Source: Collybiopsis luxurians FD-317 M1
Taxonomy: Eukaryota > Basidiomycota > Agaricomycetes > Agaricales > Omphalotaceae
Assembly (NCBI GenBank): GCA_000827265.1
Contig: KN834944.1
Location: 1,564-13,428 of the forward strand
Length of the DNA stretch: 11,865 bases
Direction: 5' to 3'
Shown in pieces: positions 8,027 to 11,865 of this stretch. Made by a program: the position numbers and the translations under genes. Position 1 is the first letter of the stretch; every line of letters begins with the position of its first letter. The notes below the pieces were generated by a model. The model was not told where the DNA came from and ran no database searches. It worked only from the letters and a program-made list of their open reading frames with translations.

Positions 8027-8331
8027 CTCATCATGATGAGATTCAGAAATACCCTTTGACTTGAATTGGCATCACAAGGACAATAGGAGGAGGAGCTTTG
8101 AGGCATTTGATAACTTTTTATTAGGCATAGTGGCTGACAAGTGCAGATGGGGAGTGTAGCAAGAGAATCCAATGTTCAGAAGCCTGAGGAAACAGCTAAA
8201 ATAATGAAAAAGCAGGGAAAATGAGGTGTACCACAAACTCCAAATGAGGTTAGCAAACATGAAAGCGATGGCTGGATGATAGACAGCATCAATGAATCAA
8301 GCTGCTGGAACACATTATTTGGGTATTGGGG
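8027..8331. other. 5' flank of the deaminase gene
   Basis: On the minus strand this contains an ATG at 8128-8126 in frame with the deaminase start, opening MPNKKLSNASKLLLLLSL, then TGA at 8074-8072 and CQFKSKGISESHHDE up to the called start. No TATA-like or other promoter element stands out. The tract may be leader, or a former coding start closed by a CGA-to-TGA change. Confidence 0.4.
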
Positions 8332-8360
8332 CATTTATCGAGACTTGTGCTCAGTAAATG
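8332..8360 (+). repeat. 29-nt imperfect hairpin repeat, copy 1
   Basis: The left arm is CATTTATCGAG, the loop ACTTGTG and the right arm CTCAGTAAATG, giving nine pairs plus mismatch or wobble positions. It is preceded by TTGGGTATTGGGG, similar to the context of the other copies. Confidence 0.75.
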
Positions 8361-8484
8361 TCAGGTGAAGAACTTGAAGAAAGTGGTTCAGAATGAAGAG
8401 CGGTGCTGTGGGTATTTTGAATGTAAAAGATTTGGCTGATAAGCAGCAGTGATTATCAATTGAGCTGCTGGTCAAGTAATTCAG

Positions 8485-8513
8485 AGTTTATTGAGACTCA
8501 TGCTTGGTAAATG
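8485..8513 (+). repeat. 29-nt hairpin repeat, copy 2 (most diverged)
   Basis: The left part is AGTTTATTGAG, the middle ACTCATG and the right part CTTGGTAAATG. It shares TTTATTGAGACT and GGTAAATG with the other copies, same orientation, but with several substitutions that weaken the stem. Confidence 0.6.
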
Positions 8514-8557
8514 ACGGTGGCATGATTATTGATTGAGCTGCAACTTGGGTGATGGTG

Positions 8558-8586
8558 CATTGATCGAGACTTGTGCTCAGTAAATG
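8558..8586 (+). repeat. 29-nt hairpin repeat, copy 3
   Basis: The left arm is CATTGATCGAG, the loop ACTTGTG and the right arm CTCAGTAAATG. A GATTGAGCTGC word precedes it at 8531-8541, as TTGAGCTGCTGG precedes copy 2 and ATCAAGCTGCTGG precedes copy 1, so the repeat unit is longer than 29 nt. Confidence 0.75.
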
Positions 8587-8685
8587 ACAGTGGGTGATGA
8601 TGGTGGTGGTTAAAGGTAAAGGGTAGAGACATGGGAATTCAGCATCAGCCCACTAAGTCCTTACTCTGATGTCATTACTTTATTG

Positions 8686-8764
8686 GAAAATTTTCCTCAA
8701 TTGACAAGGTCTTGGGTTTGATTCCCATCCTTTGCAACACTGATTTATCTTATTTTTTTTTTTC
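8686..8764 (+). repeat. tRNA-like B-box followed by a T tract (SINE-like fragment)
   Basis: GGTCTTGGGTTTGATTCCCA resembles a tRNA T arm: GGTTTGATTCC fits an RNA polymerase III B box, and GGG/CCC can pair around the loop. It is followed after about 30 bases by a run of about 12 T. No matching A box, anticodon arm or acceptor stem is visible upstream, so it is not a tRNA gene. A degenerate short interspersed element is one reading; chance is another. Confidence 0.35.
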
Positions 8765-8807
8765 TTTGGTGGCACAAGTAGTACAATTAAATTATTCAGG
8801 AAAGCAT

Positions 8808-9492
8808 TTAGAAAATGACAAAATGTGTGATGAGCAAGTTCTCTGACACAAAGATCATGTAGGCACAAACAAAACCAATTTGAGATATTACTATGGAGCT
8901 GAGGATAAGATGTCACATCTGGGGACTGTAAAGGGCACTGCCAATGTCTGGAGTTAGAATTTGAGTTCGCAGTTAATTCACATGGACAATCCATGTGAGA
9001 ATACATACCTCTGAAACTTCCAGCAATGACAAACTTTGTGCGAACCAGTAGGAGGAAAGAATATGAGGATGTTACAGCAATGAAAATGAACAGAACAGAA
9101 GAAAATAGAATTCCTCCATTCATAAACCTAAAGAACAAACCCAGTAAGAATGGTAAAATGAAAATGACAAGATAATGCACCCTTTCCCCAAAAACAGAAC
9201 TCCCATTCCAACAAATCCCTTCAGCAACCGTACAAAAACAGGTGAACAAGATTTAATGATGCACAACAATGCAACTTACCATGAGAATAGCTTGCCTGAC
9301 AGTTGCATTTCCAGTAGACATAGATGCCACTCTTCTTCATGATCGAGAGTGTGACCTTGATACATTTGACCTGGTGCCCAATAAGGGCAAGGATTCAGAT
9401 GCAGAGAGGTCACCAAATCCTGGAGCCGGTGCCGAAGATGTTCCACTTGCATATACACCCTCCACATCTTCATCCTTGTCCTCATCTTCATC
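8808..9492 (-). pseudogene. AVT3-type vacuolar amino acid transporter fragment
   Basis: This encodes the N-terminal part of an Aa_trans-family transporter of the Avt3/Avt4 kind, which in yeast exports amino acids from the vacuole. An acidic tail (DEDEDKDEDVEGVYASG) leads to SESLPLLGTRSNVSRS and STGNATVRQAILM. Then, across an intron with a degraded acceptor (donor 9279), come LLKGFVGMGVLFLGKG, a 53-nt intron (9128-9180), FMNGGILFSSVLFIFIAV and YSFLLLVRTKFVIAGSF (9009-9127), a 61-nt intron (8948-9008), and DIGSALYSPQM-stop-HLILSSIVISQIGFVCAY and IFVSENLL. Stops are TGA at 9337-9339 and 8913-8915, both where family members usually have Arg, fitting CGA-to-TGA. Similarity ends near 8836, about a quarter of a normal transporter. 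Its upstream end is fused to the karyopherin fragment. Confidence 0.72.
8978..8998. repeat. Perfect 9-bp inverted repeat inside a relic intron
   Basis: TCACATGGA and TCCATGTGA flank CAA. It lies within the 61-nt intron of the transporter fragment. It may be fortuitous, but both arms are perfect. Confidence 0.45.
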
Positions 9493-10740
9493 AATAGGAG
9501 CAGTCTTGAGAAGGCCAGAGAGGCACTCCATAATTAGCTGCAAGTACTGGTCAATGACATTGTGGAGAATTTCAAGAAGAGCATCAAGAGCGGTGCATGC
9601 AGAATGTAGTGTCTCTGTAAACAATTAGCAATGTTCAAAGATCACATAAAAAGAGACAAAACATACTGGGACAAGCACTGCATGTTTGGCAATGCAATCA
9701 TCCTCTAACTACTTGCAGAAGCAGCTGACAGCCACACAGATAGCTTTCCTGATGCTAGCATTGCTATCTTGAAGACCGGCCTCAATGATGGGCCAAACCT
9801 CCCCCATTAACAGAGTCATAAATTCACTGCAAACCTCAAGGGTGATGCTGAGAGTGAGTATTGTACCACAGCACTGGGCAGGATTTTAGGAGGAGAAATA
9901 TTGCACAATGAGCATACGCAAGGCAGGGATAACTTGCATAGGAGGCAAGTTGTTTGACAACCCATTGATGATACAAAGAGTAGACTACAAAAACAATTAA
10001 TGACACCATGGGATTTGTTCAATTGCGACATATCAAAAAATAGCATTTTCATCAATGTATTCAGGTTCTTCCTCAGTAGTCAGCAGCACCAAATGCACAA
10101 GAATGGAAGGTGTGAGGCTGAAACTCTGCAACTTCAATTTTTTGCTGTGAAGATATCAATATCCTAATCTAGAAAAAAAAATGAGAACATACTATTGAAT
10201 GGTCCAGTTGTTAGCATACAAAGGAGTGAGCTGGAATCTCAAGATGTACCAAGATGAGGAGAGTCTTAAGGACATCAAATACATGCAAGCTCCTGACTCA
10301 TTGCCGGTCTCTGCACACTGTCCAACAACCTGGATCATGGCAGGAAGGAGCTGTTGGAATTGAGCCTATAAAATTGTGAGTCAAGGGAGATCACAAATCA
10401 CAGAACAGTGAACAGTCATACGAGACATGCCTTATCATCTGCATTGATATATTGTGCAATGACCTCCATAGCACTAAAGCATACATCAAGATGCAGTCAA
10501 TAAGGGAGGAAATGTGGCTCACTGACCAAACAGTCATGGTCTGAGCTTTGATGCTGTCAGAATCTACTAGTGTTTTTGAGAAGAGCTGGAATAACAAATT
10601 CATATGATCCTGGAATGCCTCAACAATGTTCTCAAGTGACCTGTAGAGCATGAAAATGCCAACTTCTTCATGTGACGCATTAGGTAAAGTACAAGTTTGT
10701 TGAAGAAAGGAAAAAGGTTGATGAGGGCAGTTTGATGACA
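9493..10740 (-). pseudogene. Karyopherin Kap123/importin-4 internal fragment
   Basis: HEAT-repeat sequence of an importin-beta family nuclear import receptor, starting near FLQQTCTLPNASHEEVGIF and SLENIVEAFQDHMNLLFQLF. A 53-nt intron (10474-10526) leads to AMEVIAQYINADDK, a probable GC-AG or decayed intron follows, then AQFQQLLPAMIQVVGQCAE, a frameshift at FDVLKTLLILV, NNWTIQ, TTEEEPEYIDENA, NGLSNNLPPMQVIPALRMLI, EFMTLLMGEVWPIIEAGLQD, IAKHAVLVP, a 52-nt intron (9615-9666), and SACTALDALLEILHNVIDQY with LQLIMECLSGLLKTAPI. Stops occur at FSS-stop-NPAQCCG and CK-stop-LEDD. Both the N-terminal region and the C-terminal half of the protein are missing. Preserved introns rule out a processed retrocopy. 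The protein match is from memory of fungal Kap123 sequences and is strong over many blocks. Confidence 0.75.
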
Positions 10741-10923
10741 ACAGTCACAGCTATGACATGAGGGCTACTCAATGTTACTGCAGTACTGGGCAGAATTATC
10801 AGGATTGAAGCACTGTGACTGCTGAATCAAAAAAATCACCATGACTCTGCACAAATTAACTTGTAAATTTTCAATGATCTCTTGGGGCTGCATGGTCCAC
10901 ATGCTAAAAATTGGGGAATGGGT

Positions 10924-10952
10924 CATTTATTGAGACTTGTGCTCAGTAAATG
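10924..10952 (+). repeat. 29-nt hairpin repeat, copy 4
   Basis: The left arm is CATTTATTGAG, the loop ACTTGTG and the right arm CTCAGTAAATG, the best-paired copy (ten pairs, one mismatch or wobble). It is preceded by AAATTGGGGAATGGGT, like copy 1. It lies just beyond the upstream end of the karyopherin fragment, about 2.3 kb from copies 1-3, which lie beyond the fragment's other end. Confidence 0.75.
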
Positions 10953-11865
10953 CGGAATGAAGAGACAAAAAGAGAGAGATGGTAACTTCAGATTAGAGAA
11001 TGTCACATGGGAATTTGGGTAGGACAGATTAGATGGGCGAGGCCATTGGTTCAAGTCAGGAATGGGACAGTTTTTTGTTGGTAGATTATTGTAGTCAATT
11101 ATTTGGTTGAGCTTTAGCAAGACAATACAATAGCTCTAGCACATGTATAACACCATCAAATTTCTCAGCAGGATAAATTTCTTTCAAGTATAAGTATAGA
11201 ACGAGTCATTTTTAATATTTTCAGTGCCCTTTTTTCACCTACTACACATTCTCAAACAGTTGAGTATTCAAATATTGCATAACATGAAGTTGCTACTGAG
11301 AAGCAGCTCGCGATCAAGGAGGAATTGAGTCTGTTGAACCTTCCCACTTGGGGCTTTTGTGTCAGAAAGTCTATTGTACTGTCAGTTAGCAATGTAAAGT
11401 CACAGGTGCTTGTAGGAAAACTGTAACACTCTTCTTGTACTAACAGCTTCATGTGAAGAACTTCCTCAGTCAAGACACACTAGTCTGAGAAGATATTCTC
11501 TGGTCTGTTGATCCCCTTCTTGTTTAATCTGGCAAGTACATGCCTCAGAGTAAATTTTGCTTTTTTCCTTTATAAAGTAAGTTCTATGGGTCACCTTTTC
11601 TGGGCACTGTTAATAATTGTAGCAAAGATGGACACTTACTTGGTGATATTTCACTTTCTGGATGTCACATGGTCTTACTCTTAAGGGTGAATTAACCAAA
11701 TTGACATTGCTGCTCAAACAAAGGCCTTAAGTTAATTAACCCCGCAGCATTAAGACATACACTGTTCCCAAGTGTGCCAAAGTGCTGCTATTGTGGCAAT
11801 GGCTGTGCTACAGTGCCAGGATGCAACAGTCAAGCTAAAAATTGGGAATATGTATTATGCAAAGT
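10953..11865. other. Gene-free right flank, no supported coding region
   Basis: A GGTTCAAGTC word near 11050 resembles a B box and is followed by GACAG and six T, echoing 8686-8764, but no cloverleaf is possible around it. Minus-strand open stretches at 11473-11252 (73 codons, MTEEVLHMKLLVQEECYSFP...) and about 11190-11090 (EIYPAEKFDGVIHVLELLYC) have protein-like composition but I recognise neither. The window ends with GCTAAAAATTGGG at 11834-11846, a word also found at 10903-10915 just before hairpin copy 4. Confidence 0.5.

Noticed and set aside
8686..8764. Functional tRNA gene
   Set aside because: Only a T-arm-like segment is present. No acceptor stem partner, D arm or anticodon arm can be drawn from the preceding 80 bases.
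8680..9249. 189-codon minus-strand open frame taken as one protein
   Set aside because: It reads through two introns of the transporter relic (9128-9180 and 8948-9008) and out of frame beyond them. Only 9009-9127 of it is transporter coding sequence. Its C-terminal GWESNPRP is the reverse complement of the tRNA-like T-arm word.
9269..9628. 119-codon plus-strand open frame
   Set aside because: It is antisense to the karyopherin-transporter fusion; its Ser-rich run is the complement of the acidic Asp/Glu stretch.
6173..10952. Helitron carrying captured genes
   Set aside because: Gene-fragment capture suggests it, but there is no Rep/helicase coding sequence and I find no CTRR end just after any of the hairpin copies. 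Kept only as a possibility within the hairpin and chimera findings.

Overview
The window looks like AT-rich, repeat-dense accessory DNA from a basidiomycete fungus, most likely a mushroom-forming agaricomycete. The evidence is the spliced genes with introns of about 45-61 nt (GTAAGT/GTATGT donors, TACTAAC- or CTAAC-like branch sites), two transposase types I know as expanded in mushroom genomes, and a fungal deaminase-domain gene. CpG is almost absent (one CG in the first 2,589 bases by eye), and many relic stops and Arg-to-Cys changes look like C-to-T decay at CpG. The species cannot be named from this.

Layout. 1-819 holds nothing recognisable. 820-5875 is a decayed plus-strand DDE transposon flanked by TA, with related CAGGGATG-type repeats in inverted orientation at its two ends. 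Its gene is cut in two by a complete hAT element on the minus strand (1930-4665), with a perfect 8-bp target duplication (CCTTGAAC), TAGTG/CACTA ends and a broken BED-finger/RNase H-like/hATC transposase gene. 6173-8026 (minus) is a four-exon gene that is open throughout and encodes about 566 residues, with the HAE...CCxxC zinc signature of the deaminase superfamily (OTT_1508-like type). It is the only gene here that looks intact. 8332-8586 and 10924-10952 carry four copies of a 29-nt imperfect hairpin. 8808-10740 (minus) is a chimeric pseudogene: an internal part of a Kap123/importin-4 karyopherin runs in frame into the N-terminal part of an AVT3-type vacuolar amino acid transporter, with introns kept, so it was copied or rearranged at the DNA level. 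10953-11865 has no gene I can support.

There is no operon or pathway here. The region reads as a graveyard of nested transposons and rearranged gene fragments around one apparently surviving deaminase gene. The best leads are that gene, the exactly dated nested insertion (hAT after DDE), the in-frame karyopherin-transporter fusion, and the repeated hairpin that lies on both sides of the fusion.
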